Source: Juglans regia (Eukaryota > Streptophyta > Magnoliopsida > Fagales > Juglandaceae). From it: DNA of 64,000 nucleotides. Location of the stretch: assembly GCF_001411555.2 (NCBI RefSeq), contig NC_049903.1, positions 17,713,234-17,777,233 on the forward strand. The letters run 5' to 3'. Positions 9,214-21,162 of this stretch are shown here, piece after piece; within the stretch, counting starts at the first letter, position 1; each line of letters opens with the position of its first letter. The notes under the pieces were generated by a model. It was given only the letters and a program-made list of their open reading frames with translations, had not been told where the DNA came from and searched no databases. The translations under genes were made by a program, and so were the position numbers.

Positions 9214-11800
9214 CTAGCATGACCACATTGACTCTCCCAAGCTGGCCTGATCCACCACCATATGATCCATGTCAAAGATGGGCTTGACATGTGAACCCAT
9301 GAGCCTAGATGAGGGTGAGCCGCTACCGCTTGGGCTACCGGGGTGGAACCCTGCATGGGGGGAGAATGATGATGCAGTCTGCCGCAGCCGGAGGTGCACC
9401 ACCTCGGCCTGAGCCAGTGCCAGTTGGGTCTGCAGCGCATCAATCTGCTGCTGCAGAGAGGATATGGCCCCAACGCAGCCATACACAGGGTCACGCAGCC
9501 TTGCATTTGCTTCATAAACCATGCTACTGACCGCATCACCTCGCTGATGCACTGGCAATTCCTGCAAATTACGTTTCACAATATGCAATTCCGTCTTAGC
9601 CATGCATGGCTCCAATTAAACCAGCTTAGGATATATTAATCATGACATGATTACTTTGATGATTTTCTTCAAAAAGCTAGCTTAGTTGCATGCATGCATG
9701 CACCTTCATGCATGTCTTGATCCAAAGGGGACAAAGCAAAGAAAATCAGGTTGGTTAGTTCGGGTAGTTGAATTATGGGAACTATTTTAGTAAATTAATG
9801 GCAGGGGACCATATATTTTAGTAAATATATATATATATATATATATATATAATGTCTGTATCATGATGTATATAAGATAGATACACATGCTGCAACCCAC
9901 AGACATATCAATCTAATAAAATTTTACCAATGGCGGGCTAGAGATATCTATCATGTCTGTAAAATTACTTAAATGCCCCTGATCCCTACCTCGTGCTCCG
10001 AGCTGTCAAGCTTTGTCTATCTTGGACTACGAAAAGACGAGGCAACTAATTTGAAAAATCACACATTCATAATCATATTTTCTTTTCTTTTCTTTTCTTT
10101 CTTTCTAATTTCGGGATCTTCATTTTTCAGGAAAATCTCGGGTAAAACGTATCTTCCAACTTTTTGTCCTAATTCTAGTCCGTTTGTATTCAAAAAATGT
10201 TTCGTTTCGTTTCATCTCATCACATTTTATTATTAAAATTTTTTTAAATTCCTACATAAAATATAATAAACAATTTAACTTTTTTAAATCTCAAAATAAA
10301 AAATATTATTATAACAATATTTTTTTCAACTTTTATCCAAAACCATCTTATTTCATCTCTGAATCCAAACTAATCTTAAAATTTCAAATGAGAGATAGTT
10401 AATTCACTTAAAATACTCCAATTCAGACAAAAATTTAAAAATTCTTTAATAAAAAGTGCTCAGGCCATCCTCTTAGAATAATTCTCCATTAATAATTATA
10501 TATAGTTTCCAGATACTCCTTACGATTTGGATATATTATTAGTGAAATTACAGATCAGAGAGAGAGAGAGAGAGAATTTATAAGATATTAAAGTCCAATC
10601 AAGAGGTGGAGTTCTGATCTTTTTGGCACTACATAATTAAGTCTGTTGGTTGCTTTGTGCGTGTGCAACACAAACTAATGGGGGTTAGTGAGATTCGATC
10701 TTTGCAAACACCATACACAAATTAATCGATCCAAAACATTCAAAACGTGTCACAGATACATTAATTTAACTTCTCATCTATATAATATGGTTAGGGATTT
10801 GTATTGTTAATTTTTAATTAATTGGCATATTATATCATGTCATGTATCGGTACTCATGATGTGTCTCCATATACTATATATATATTTTATCCAGAAAATA
10901 TTTTAATCACGAAGATTTTATAAAAATAAATTTATAAATTGATATAATTTATTGTAATACGTTAAATTTATATAAAATTATATTTATCATAAAATAGATA
11001 TAATATAGAAATTCTAATTTATGAGTTTAATTTTATAAATTTTTTTTATAACGATAACACTTCTCATGACGTCGTATACGGAGTCACGGACCCAGTCGCG
11101 AGACCCAAACATCTATCTCAGAAAAAGAATGTTAACATTACGTGAACCTGAAAAGTCAGAAAATTAATAAGAAATATCGTAATTAAGGGTATCTTTGAAA
11201 GCTACTTCAAAGCGATGAGAATTAGCTGCAGTACTCTTAGGACGTACAGTTGCAACCTTCAAGTTCGGGAATTATTGACTTGAACAAATGCGAAGTACCA
11301 TATATAATATATGATCTAGCTAGCTAGGATATATAATTCAAATTAATTTTTTAATAATAATTTACGATCTTTACGATTATATGTAACATTACTTTTATAT
11401 ATATATATATATATATATGATCTGGCCGGATATATAATTCAAATTACATACCATATATAATTTAGAGTAAAACTCCAATTTTCTTTTAAGAAAAGTTTGA
11501 TCCGAGTAGAAGAAATAAATTAAAGGCAGTCTTAAATGCAAGAATTTCCTAATTCAAATTAATTAATTGAATAAAACATAATATATATATATATATATAT
11601 ATAAGAAGGTAGAAATAATTTACCTGTAACATCTTGTTGACATTGCTGGCACCAAAGACCTTGTGGACATTTGCAAACTTCTGGGGCTCATCTGCTGGAA
11701 AATAAGGAGCAAAAACGCAATCCTGAGCGCACCTTCTCCTGAGCAGTTTGCATGCTGCGCAGGGTGAAGGGGCACCTGCTTTCCTGCCACTCTCCTTCAT
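9214..11800 (-). CDS. LBD4: LOB-domain transcription factor, LBD4-like (class I)
   Basis: Two exons: 11800-11624 (59 codons, from ATG) and 9561-9214 (115 codons plus TAG), a 174-aa protein. The splice is CAG|gtaaat and tttgcag|GAA, phase 0, at the Gln-Glu junction used throughout the family. Residues 13-110 form the LOB domain: zinc-finger-like CAACKLLRRRCAQDC (CX2CX6CX3C), the GAS block around FGASNVNKML, and the leucine-zipper-like tail ISSLQQQIDALQTQLALAQ. The C-terminus ends DQASLGESMWSC, which I recall as the ending of Arabidopsis LBD4 (about 172 aa). LBD4 is a nuclear regulator at the procambium-phloem boundary, downstream of PXY/WOX14/TMO6 signalling. The 2.06-kb intron holds a MITE and AT repeats. 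I see no defect. LBD3 is the nearest alternative. Confidence 0.93.
9825..9852. repeat. (TA)n microsatellite in the LBD4 intron
   Basis: About 28 bp of pure TA. Further AT tracts in the same intron lie at 11398-11419 and 11581-11602; the last is only about 20 bp from the exon 1 splice donor. Confidence 0.9.
10178..10375. mobile_element. Short-form MITE in the LBD4 intron
   Basis: About 198 bp, ends GTCCGTTTGTATTC and GAATCCAAACTAATC, followed by TTA. The core has TTTCATCTCATCA, AAAATATAATAAACAATTTA and a terminal CATCTTATTTCATCTC, the family hallmark of this window. The left target copy reads CTA, so the duplication is imperfect. Confidence 0.65.
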
Positions 11801-12160
11801 GCTATATATATGTATGTATATACCAGCTTGTCTCAACAACGTACGTTATATATATATACGTGTCCCTGATGATCTGCAGCCCCCTAGCTAACAGTGATCT
11901 CTAGTCAGCTTCTAATTAGTTTTTACAGGGCAGGCAAGGCAGTACTCTTCCTGGAACTGGAAGCTGGAAGGTGGAAGCAAAAGATCACAAAGGCCTGCTG
12001 CAGCTGCAAGCTATGTAGGTGTAGATCGAGGACGAAAGACAAAAGGAAGAGAGATCTGCAGCTTTGTGACAAAAGGAAAAGGGAAAGAAACGAGAGGAGA
12101 GTGAAAAGAGAATTAGAGGGACCATGAAAGAGTCGAGGTGGTGGGCATTATATAACAAGA
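11801..12160 (-). promoter_or_regulatory. Candidate LBD4 core promoter and leader
   Basis: On the minus strand TATATAA lies at 12154-12148. About 30 bp further is a long pyrimidine-rich stretch (12115-12030, CTCTCCTCTCGTTTC and similar), typical of plant transcription starts and leaders. That would give a 5' UTR of roughly 320 nt before the ATG at 11800. This is inferred from sequence alone. Confidence 0.45.
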
Positions 12161-12705
12161 CGGACCAAATTAATACATCTCAAATGGCCCCCACCATATA
12201 TAGAAGAACCCTTTAGATTTTGGAAAGACCTACAACATCTCTCATGACATGACACCTAATTTGGCGCCATTTTTCTGGCAAATTTTCTTTACCATTTACA
12301 TGCTTCATCCTTTTGTCCCATCCAAAGGTCATATATATATATTTATATTATTCATTCATTCATTCTCATAGTACTAATGATACTAATATATGTAGAGTGC
12401 TAGTGCTAGAAATTGCTTTTTTTTTTTTTTTTTTGGGTATCTTTGAAAATCTGATATGGAATTTAGGGTATCCAGCTTTTCACTTTGGACATATCCTATT
12501 TATAGTGATCTCCCCGTTGACCCCTTATTGTTATTATTTTACAATACATATATATTAATCTTCCTTCCCTACAAAATAAATAAATAAATAAATAAAATTA
12601 TAATATAAAGTATGATTAATGTAAAATTGAAATCGAAAAGTATCGCCTAATTATTAGTAGTATAAGTTATACTGTTGTGGGCAGTAAAAAAGAAAGTAAT
12701 AAATC

Positions 12706-12737
<32 letters not shown>

Positions 12738-13164
12738 CATGTAGATCCAATGCATGAAGATCAGAAGCATCATCTATAAGTAATAATATGTTGAACCCAT
12801 TAGTATTAACAAATGGACTAAATGGTCCTTTACTCTCTTTTTTTGGCTAATTTGTGGACTGATTAAGCACTTTTTCTTACACAATAAAACAAAATATAAA
12901 GGTTATATTTCATTTCTTTACAAGAAAATATTGTAGTTTTTTTTTTCTCTCTCTCTTCATCAGCTAAATGCTAAGAGAAGTATTTATTCCAAAAAAAAAA
13001 AATAGAAGCAGCCCAACCCTTTATTTTTTTTAATTATGTCACATAATTAATTTCATTAAAACTAATTACAATTTACATAATTACTCTTCATTTGAAATAG
13101 TATTGTAAAATAGTTGTATAGTACGTAGTAAGTTTATCTTTTTTCAATTTTTATATGTACATAT

Positions 13165-13206
<42 letters not shown>

Positions 13207-13357
13207 GAAAGAAGCTCACAAAAAATAATAGCCACCCATAATTATATAATTGTATATTTGTCGTGTATAATTAAAAATAAATTAAAACAACAAAACAAAA
13301 AATAGGGGATACGGAAAAATAGGTAGACGCCACGGACCTAATTGGATCTCACCTTTA
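12161..13357. other. Upstream intergenic DNA, no gene seen
   Basis: AT-rich DNA upstream of LBD4 with a poly-T run (12417-12434), an AAAT repeat (12573-12596), (AT)n at 12706-12730 and a compound (AT)n(GT)n at 13165-13206. The 81-codon plus frame 12313-12558 is low-complexity and unsupported. Confidence 0.5.
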
Positions 13358-13562
13358 GGTCCTGTTACAGAAATGGTTTTATCTCATCTCATCTCATCAT
13401 TATAATTTTTTTAAATTTTCACACAAAATATAATAAACAATTCAACTTTTTCAAATCTCAAAACAATACTAATATTAAAAAGTAATATTCTAATAATATT
13501 TTATTTAACTTTTAACTTTCATCTAAAATTATCTTATCTCATCTCACTATCCAAACGTGGCG
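13358..13562. mobile_element. Short-form MITE with TTA target duplication
   Basis: 205 bp bordered by TTA on both sides (13355-13357 and 13563-13565). The inside runs TTATCTCATCTCATCTCATCA through AAAATATAATAAACAATTCA to TTATCTCATCTCACTATCC, ending CCAAACGTGGCG. The left end GGTCCTGTTACAG matches the right end poorly, so it has decayed. Confidence 0.7.
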
Positions 13563-13899
13563 TTAGTATCATGGAAACTTACCAAGTTATAACTTTCTAA
13601 TTCAGTGAAACCCTGCCATTAAATGAAATGAGTAATTCTAAGTCAAATCTTGTTTTGTGAAAATAAATAAGGATTCATAAAAAGGGAATAACTATTATTT
13701 TTTAATAATGGTGTTATTTATAATGTGGAAAATGATAAAGTTACAATTTCTCTACATTTATTTTACTACTTTACTTAAAATGAAGGGTATCTATGTAAAA
13801 TTAATTCTTTTTTAATAAAGTGTCACAATTATATTAGTTAATTTAAAATGAGTTGTAAAAAAGTTGTAAGTGTAATTCGCCCAAGAAAGAAGAATGATT

Positions 13900-14300
13900 A
13901 CCTCGCCCCAGTCCACCCTTGCATGGGAGGGCAGGCTACCCCGCACCGCCCATACAGGGGCAGGAGGCGGGTTGACTCTAGCGGAACCCCGATTGTTTAA
14001 GCATGACTATTGTATTATGTTGACCTCTTACATAATAGTTGGCTTAGGAGGCCAAGACAATCCAAAATTTAACTTTAATAAGTTTATATTTTTTTTTTAA
14101 ATGTATAGATTTTAATTTATAATTGAAATTATACTATAATTTGAGTTTTAAAAAAATTTTAGACAAAAAAAAAATTTAGATATTGGGTTGGGTGGGGGGC
14201 CAGGTGGGGTGTAGTTTCAACCCCACCCCCCGGTAGCGGGGGGCGAGGGGCGGGGAGGGGGTGCCCCCGCCCTGTACCATGGGTAGCACCCCTAGATGGA
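13900..14300. other. Two GC-rich islands separated by AT-rich DNA
   Basis: 13903-13997 and 14186-14295 are rich in runs of C and G in a region otherwise near 25-30% GC. The left island has CACCCTTGCATGGGAGGGCAGG, cited here only by its first bases CACCCTTGCATGGGAGGG, and ACCGCCCATACAGGGGC; the right has CCCCGCCCTGTACCATGGG and GGGTAGCACCCC. They look like roughly inverted relatives, as in the ends of a degraded DNA element. No family named. Confidence 0.4.
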
Positions 14301-15245
14301 AGGCATAAAAGATAGAGTTATGCAAATTTGCATTAGATTTGGACCCATAAGCAATTAATGATCCATCAAATAGTCTTTTCATTTTTTAAAAAAAAATTAT
14401 AAAGCACTCTAGGAAGAAAAGCTTTTGTTTTTGTTTTTGTTTTCAATTTGGTCAAAAAAAGTGGGAGGGATGAATCTAAGAATATTAAATTAAAATACTG
14501 ATCGTTTGAGGGCGACATTGTTAATTATGACTTAATTCACGTTGCTTGCTCAGATAAGCAACATATTAGCTAGAAAGATTAGACATGATCTTGCTTACTT
14601 GCCTTTGTGTGAACCATAAATAATTACATCGTTGCTAATGTTTGAAGTTGACGTTTCTTATAAGTATTAGAATGTTACACTATTTGTATTATTGGTACGT
14701 ACGTAAGTAAGATTATAAAATTATTTTTATTATAAAATAATTTTAATATATCATGTAAAACTATATCAATTTGTGTATTTATTTTTATAAAAAAAAATTG
14801 TCACTATAAAACTTTTCTAATATATATATAAATTATATATATATAATTATAATACAAGGCCTTTATTTTGAGTATTATAATGTATTATCATATCAATTAA
14901 AAGAATATCTTGTAACCACTAAAGGGGGCATTGATATATGCCTTTTTCTTTTCCCTTTCTTTTTTTTTTTTTTTAAACCACATGATCAATAAAATCAGCA
15001 CTCATATCCAATAGGATTTGTGCAATTAAAGCCTCCATCCTTAATTAATTGACATTAGACTTCTTAATCAGCTAGTTGGAAACAGCCCAAGACAGAGCAA
15101 CAAATTAGAATTGTCCTGCACCTACACCAAGGCATTATTGCTAAATAGATGGAATGCCATGGAAACAAAGACGGAGACAATAGGCCGTTACATGTTCCTA
15201 AGAGTTAAATACAACCATTTTATTATGAATTAAAGAATTTAAATT
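14301..15245. other. Intergenic DNA, no gene seen
   Basis: AT-rich with a (GTTTTT)n-like tract at about 14426-14443 and several A/T homopolymers. Nothing coding or structured enough to annotate. Confidence 0.5.
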
Positions 15246-15421
15246 GAGGTGAGGTTTGGATATACTGAGTTAACATGGAAGTTGAAAGTTAAATAAAATA
15301 TTGTTAAAATATTATTTTTTTAATATTATTATTATTTTGAGATTTGAAAAAGTTGAATTGTTTATTATATTTTGTGTGATAATTTAAAAAAGTTATAATG
15401 ATGAGATGAGATGAGTTGAGG
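15246..15421. mobile_element. Short-form MITE, reverse orientation, one end damaged
   Basis: Begins near GAGGTTTGGAT, contains GAGATTTGAAAAAGTTGAATTG and TTTATTATATTTTGTGTG (family core, reverse strand) and ends in GATGAGATGAGATGAGTTGAGG. The right terminal CCAAAC block is absent. It lies head-on against the intact copy that starts at 15432. Confidence 0.65.
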
Positions 15422-15431
15422 TAAACTCTAA

Positions 15432-15627
15432 GGCTTCGTTTGGTTACTAAACATCTCTTAACTTATCTCAACTCATTATTACAATTTTTTCAAATCCCAA
15501 CATAAAATATAGTAAACAATTCAACTTTTTTCAAATCTCAAAATAATAATAATATTAAAAAATAATATTCTAACAATATTTTATCATCTCAACTCAACTC
15601 AACTCACTTCAACATCCAAACGCAACC
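15432..15627. mobile_element. Short-form MITE with clean TAA target duplication
   Basis: 196 bp, left end GGCTTCGTTTGG, right end CCAAACGCAACC, flanked by TAA at 15429-15431 and 15628-15630. Core and CAACTCAACTCAACTCAC terminus match the other copies. Terminal inverted repeats starting GG and a 3-bp TWA duplication fit PIF/Harbinger MITEs. This is the best-preserved short copy here. Confidence 0.8.
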
Positions 15628-16174
15628 TAAATCCAAACGGAGCCGAATCAAATCTCCCCAATTAAATTCGGTATGTAAAGTATATATAGTAAAATGCTTA
15701 CATTACATAATTTGATTTTAAAGATAAATTTTAAAATTTTAATCTTACAAATTAAATCTTACCATTTACGTGATATAAATAGTGTATTCTATATACTGAC
15801 TTGAGAATAAAATAACTCAAACTTATAACCAGACCACTTAATTACCACTATGCTTATGAGGAACAATTGAACTTATAGATCTAACGGAGTCCAATTCCCG
15901 TTCTCCACAATGTCTTTATTAATCCATGCAATATCATTTCATACGAAACCTCAAAGTGACTCTATCTTATTATATTCCATCTATGTCTGAATTCCAATAT
16001 TCATTTAATATTTCTTAATTTGGTGTCATTATTGGGATATATAAGAGATGTCATCAATTTCAGTATGTCTCAAAGTTTCTATTTCTCTTTATAGAGTGTC
16101 TAAATATCCTCATATAATAATTCAAAAAATTGCAATAGAAAAGAAAAAGGGTGTGTTGTTGTGATTTTTAAATA

Positions 16175-16213
<39 letters not shown>

Positions 16214-16334
16214 TAGACTTGGTTTTAACCTAATGTAGATCCTTATACATGAAGATAATATATCGCTGTGTTCGGACTCTATTAATATGGATTTCTAACC
16301 AATTTCTCGTGGGGTTATCTTTATCTCTTCTTTC
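15628..16334. other. Intergenic DNA with a (TA)n run
   Basis: AT-rich, with (TA)n at 16176-16211. No gene supported. Confidence 0.5.
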
Positions 16335-16350
16335 ATGGTGCTCGAATTAT

Positions 16351-16566
16351 TATTATTATTATTAGTATTTTTTTTTAAAAAAAAAGAAGAATATCAATTC
16401 TTATATATTCATCTTAAAGTAACAAAGCTTGAATACAAGGAGGAATACCCTCCAGTACAATGCTCTCCTCAGAGAGTTTAAGTACATCCTTAACTAATAA
16501 ATGAGCCACATTATTGCAATTCCTTGAGATCATGTGCTTAACCGACCGCTGTTGCAATTCCTTGAG
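16351..16566 (-). mobile_element. 5'-truncated LINE fragment with RNase H end
   Basis: Bounded by a 16-bp direct repeat with one mismatch, ATGGTGCTCGARTTAT (16335-16350 and 16567-16582). On the minus strand it encodes NNVAHLLVKDVLKLSEES and IPPCIQALLL then a stop, the C-terminal RNase H part found in plant non-LTR elements, followed by a 3' tail with A/T homopolymers and (AAT)n. A TTGCAATTCCTTGAGAT 17-mer occurs twice (about 16535 and 16552), a small internal duplication. Confidence 0.75.
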
Positions 16567-16582
16567 ATGGTGCTCGAGTTAT

Positions 16583-18480
16583 AGAAGAAGGAATTGAGAA
16601 TATATAAAGTATAAGCAACGAATGATTAATTTATTACGTACGAAACAACTTATATATGATGATAATGTTGATATATAATCATGCTTCTCTACAATAATAT
16701 TGTACTAGCTTTAACACATTTTTTTGTTTCTTTCTTCTCGAACAATATAATTACACACTTTTTATTATGGGATATACTGCTAGAAATTCAATATTGCATA
16801 ATCTTAGCAGCACTAGTCAATCCGTGCTCATGAATAGTCTCATTTTTCAATTATTTAATTAACTATTCATTTAATTTACCAAGTTCAATGTTAATAGACT
16901 AATATTCAACATTTATATGTTTTGATGGAACAACAACAACATGCCATGTCGACAATAGTATATATATATAGAGATGATGTGTTTTACATACCGGCTTATA
17001 TATACAAGTAAAAGAACTCAACTTATAACTCAACTTATCAAGTTAATTAAGCAGAGAGATTAATATATGAGTTTATATATATGGTTTAATATCCAAATCA
17101 AAACTCATAGTACGTCATGATAAATAGCTAGGTCATGATTTTTAAACGAATCAAGATCAATTTCACGTTATTATTCACGAGGCACGTCTCGGTTTGTTTA
17201 CGGTCCTAATTATATTAATGACTCAGCTGACATGAAATTGTGATAAATGTTGTCTCCAAAACGTAATTGACCATTGAAACTAACCACCCATATGCTGCAT
17301 GTAGCCACGTCCGGTCCACAGATTTGAGAGGAATATTATTATTTCAAATCTTTTAGGGGGGATGAATGGGGGGAATAATATTTCTTCCAATATGACTTGC
17401 AAAAAGTTTTTGAAAGCAAAATCATTCTAATTATGACACTAGAATTCATTTATTTCTTAAATTTTCCTTATATGCATTGGTCAAGGAGTTGAGTTGAAGT
17501 ACTATTATAATGCGATGAAAGCGCAAGCAGATTATCGCGTTATGTACAGAGAACTACTACAATTACAGAGATTTCACAAAAATAATCTCATAAATTGACT
17601 GGACTTTATATGGTACATTAGACTTTACAATAAAAGTAGTTTTACAATTTAACATATCATATTAAGTCACGTCAGTTTGTAGATTTATTTTTATAGATCG
17701 AATCTCTTTATAATTAAAGCATTTATATTGCATAAACTAGTCCATTCATTACTACTACGGCCTTTACTTTAAAGGCCAAATCTATATACATGATATTCTA
17801 ATTTATCAAAGGTCTAGTAGGTATTAGGGAGGTGCATGGCCTAGGTATCTAAGATGACATTTTAACAACCTATAACCGTCCCTTGTCCCCTCTTGATAAT
17901 TAATCTTCTTTCCTTTTTCCTCTTTATGTCACACACCATGGGGGGACCAATATTTTAAGTGTGACATGCATGAAACTCAGTCACCATCTCTTCCATTCAA
18001 TTGATCTTATTCTTGCAATGCTTTATTTACCTAAAAATGAAAGCTTAAGTAGCAAATGGAATGATCGATTGGAGTTTCCCTTCCAAACTCCGAGAACTTC
18101 TTCGTCTTGGCTCGTATCTATATACCCGAAAACAGATATATGCGGATAGGTAAAGAATATCAAAATGATGAAGATAATAGCGAATTAATTAAACACAAGT
18201 TCTGTTTATACATATATAGCTATATATATATATAGTTTGGTTCGAGATTATGTTATAATTATAAAGATGGTGCCAAAGGGTTAGTTTTAGCTAGGCCGGA
18301 TTTGACATGGCTAGGTGTTTTCCAGTCAGAATAGTATTGCAAATATAGCAACAGCCATGATTTTCTACAAAATGGATCGTTATACGGTAACACAAGAGGA
18401 TCAGCCGGCCGTTGGATAGTCAACCTGGAGAGCAAAGGAAAGGAGAAGGAAGCATGCAACATTAATTAATTAATTAATTA
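16583..18480. other. Intergenic DNA, no gene seen
   Basis: AT-rich DNA. Short frames at 17961-18149 and 18259-18462 lack any recognisable domain. TTAATTAATTAATTAA runs at about 18463-18482 and (AT)n at 16960-16970. Confidence 0.5.
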
Positions 18481-19594
18481 ATTCCCAGTTTAGTTGGGAT
18501 AACATAAAAGGGCTTGAAATTCAAAGGAAAGGGGCCCCATTTGGAAGAATTTTTTTCCACTTTTAGTCCCCTGATCAACACGTTCCATTAATAATTATAA
18601 TATGATATATCAACAGAATTTTCTTCTCGATCTCTCCTTTTTTTTGTGTTTATATGATATATATATATATATATATATATGTAGGTTTATTATAACCATT
18701 AGTTTTTCAAGGAGAAAGGAGCACATAGATTTGGATATCCATTCAACCCTTCCAATATTTATAGCTGGATTAACATATTTCCTACTTTTCCTCATTTGTG
18801 GCTAAAGGATGTTTGGATGGGAAAAATAGTTTTGATTAGTATAAATAGTAGTAAAAATCATTTCGAGGGAGTTTTTATTGGGTTTTGTATAAATAGTAGG
18901 ACTCGTTAATTGAAAGCAAAAATAATATTTGCAGTCATAAAGTGTGCAATCGCCGTTTAATCCTTTTGATAAAAAGTGAGTAAATATGAGATTCACATGA
19001 AAAAAATTATTTTTTAATAGTAGACCTGATCTCATTCTTTTTAAAAAAGATCGTTCATCGCTTGCAAACTCAACGATTGTATCTAGCATTATTCAAAATT
19101 ATTTAAAAATATTATGCAGCATTTTGATATGGCAAATGATCAGCTAGCTTCTTTCTAGTAGCTCAAATCCTAGGGCGCGCGCACACATACATACACACAT
19201 ATATATATATATATCACTCTAACTTGTATTTATAATGGAAAATATTAGTATATTCTTACATTCTGCAAACTCACGTGTATTTTCTTTGAAAAAATTAGAC
19301 AAATTTGAAAGTCACAGAAAAAATCTCACTTTTTAATGATGGGTTCCACTATTTTTCAAAATTATCAGTATACAAGACTTGCATATTTTAAAATTGTATC
19401 TAGTATTACTTATTTATAATTTGGTTAGATTATTATTGAGAAATGCTGTGAAGTAGCATTTGACAGTACCACACACACATATATATGTGTGTTTAAAGTC
19501 TTACTGTTTTTGGAATATTTTTATTTTTCCGGGATTCTGTGGGTGATCTTGCGTGAGTGGTTTCCTGAAATGGAAGCAAACACCAACGAGTCAA

Positions 19595-19662
<68 letters not shown>

Positions 19663-20271
19663 TTTCCTAACCAAAGAAAAAATCTCGGAAAGTAGATCGA
19701 TTATCTCATGAAATGCATGCATGAAACACGCGAACGTATTTTTTACGTTTTTTTTCTGTTCTGAATTGAATACTGTCTAATTTCCAACAATTATTTTTAA
19801 TTGGAAAAAAAGTTATTTTAGCGATAAATAATATTTACAGTCATAAAGTGAACAATTTTTACATATTTTTTTTAAAAAAATAGATAACTCTAAAATCCAT
19901 GTGAAAAATATTAATAATAATCTTATTTTTTTTTAAAAAAAATGCGAGAACTACACACTTCACAACTGTATATAACAATATTACCTGAAGGGATAGAGAC
20001 AAGGATAAAATATTGCAAAAACGTCCTTATTATTAATTACATGACTTCCTGTTTACATGCATGATATATTGCTTGAATATCAATAACGTCTTAACTAGGG
20101 CTTTCTAATTTTCTAAGTTGTCTTTCTATCGCATGCAGTTTAAAACCCAAAAACTGGGGGCGCGCGGGTTGGAACCTGGAAGAATATCGATCTATTACTC
20201 GAGTAATGAATTTACAAATTTATCGAGGAAAAGGCCAATTTATCATGTGAGGGAAATAATAATCAAATGAG

Positions 20272-20307
<36 letters not shown>

Positions 20308-21162
20308 CGAATTCATTTTAATATTGAAGATTTTTTTGTTCAAATAATCCATCAGTCAATATTCCATTCATACAACTTATTAGCGGAAATAGAAAACTTA
20401 GTTTAAAAAGATATTTCTTCAACTGTAAATCAGAAGGAGTATATCTGAAATACTAGTTTTTTGTAAGAATCAGTATAAATTAAGAGATTTATCTATTATT
20501 AAATCTCTTTATAGCTAGACCAATATATATAGCTGGACCAATATTGAACCAGCTATGAGCTATATATACGTTGCTATATATATTTTTTACAATTTCTCAT
20601 TGGAAAAAGATCTAATTACTTGTTATTAATAAATAATAGTAAATTCCTTTTTTTGGGGGGTTAAAACTGGATAGAATACAAAGTAAGAAAATAATATATA
20701 AAATCAATTTGGAAAAAATATATTTCTATATATAGCTAATTAATATATATATACCAAATATGCATGCATGCAGTAATGTCACCATTCACCAAGATTTTCT
20801 TTTGTTTACATTTGTGTGAAGGATCTTGCCTGGAACTTGATATGAACAAATTATAATAAATTATTATGAATTTTGATGACACTGACCTTTTAATTATTTT
20901 TTTTCAAATTATTATTATAATTATTTTTTTTTAATTTTGCTTTTGTTTGTCAAAATTATGACAATGACCTTGAAAGCTCTCAAGTCTTAAATATTATATA
21001 GTTGTATTAATTAATCTAATAATCTAAAAGCATGCATATTGAGTACAAGGCTGGCCTTCAACGATATTATAATAATTAATTAATTAATTAAAAAAGAAAT
21101 AAAAATTAAAATAGTTGAAATTCTGATTGGATGGAGGGTATTGATTAATTTGATCTGGGTGA
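18481..21162. other. Intergenic DNA with microsatellites and MITE debris
   Basis: Holds (AT)n at 18655-18680, a possible MITE end at 18807 (GGATGTTTGGATGG), (CA/TA) tract at 19180-19214, the compound CT/AT repeat at 19598-19662, (AT)n at 20277-20307 and repeated TATAGCTGGACCAATAT-type short motifs near 20520-20560. Three stretches share ATTTACAGTCATAAAGTG (near 18925 and 19835), suggesting unnamed dispersed repeats. No gene seen. Confidence 0.5.
19598..19662. repeat. Compound (CT)n(AT)n microsatellite
   Basis: About 39 bp CT followed by 26 bp AT without interruption. Confidence 0.95.

Noticed and set aside
9204..9539. 111-codon minus frame and 73- and 81-codon plus frames over LBD4 exon 2
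   Set aside because: Other-frame shadows of the real LBD4 exon.
18064..18100. Possible miRNA hairpin at GGAGTTTCCCTTCCAAACTCC
   Set aside because: The inverted arms are only about 7-8 bp with a short loop and do not match any miRNA family I know; too short for a plant precursor.
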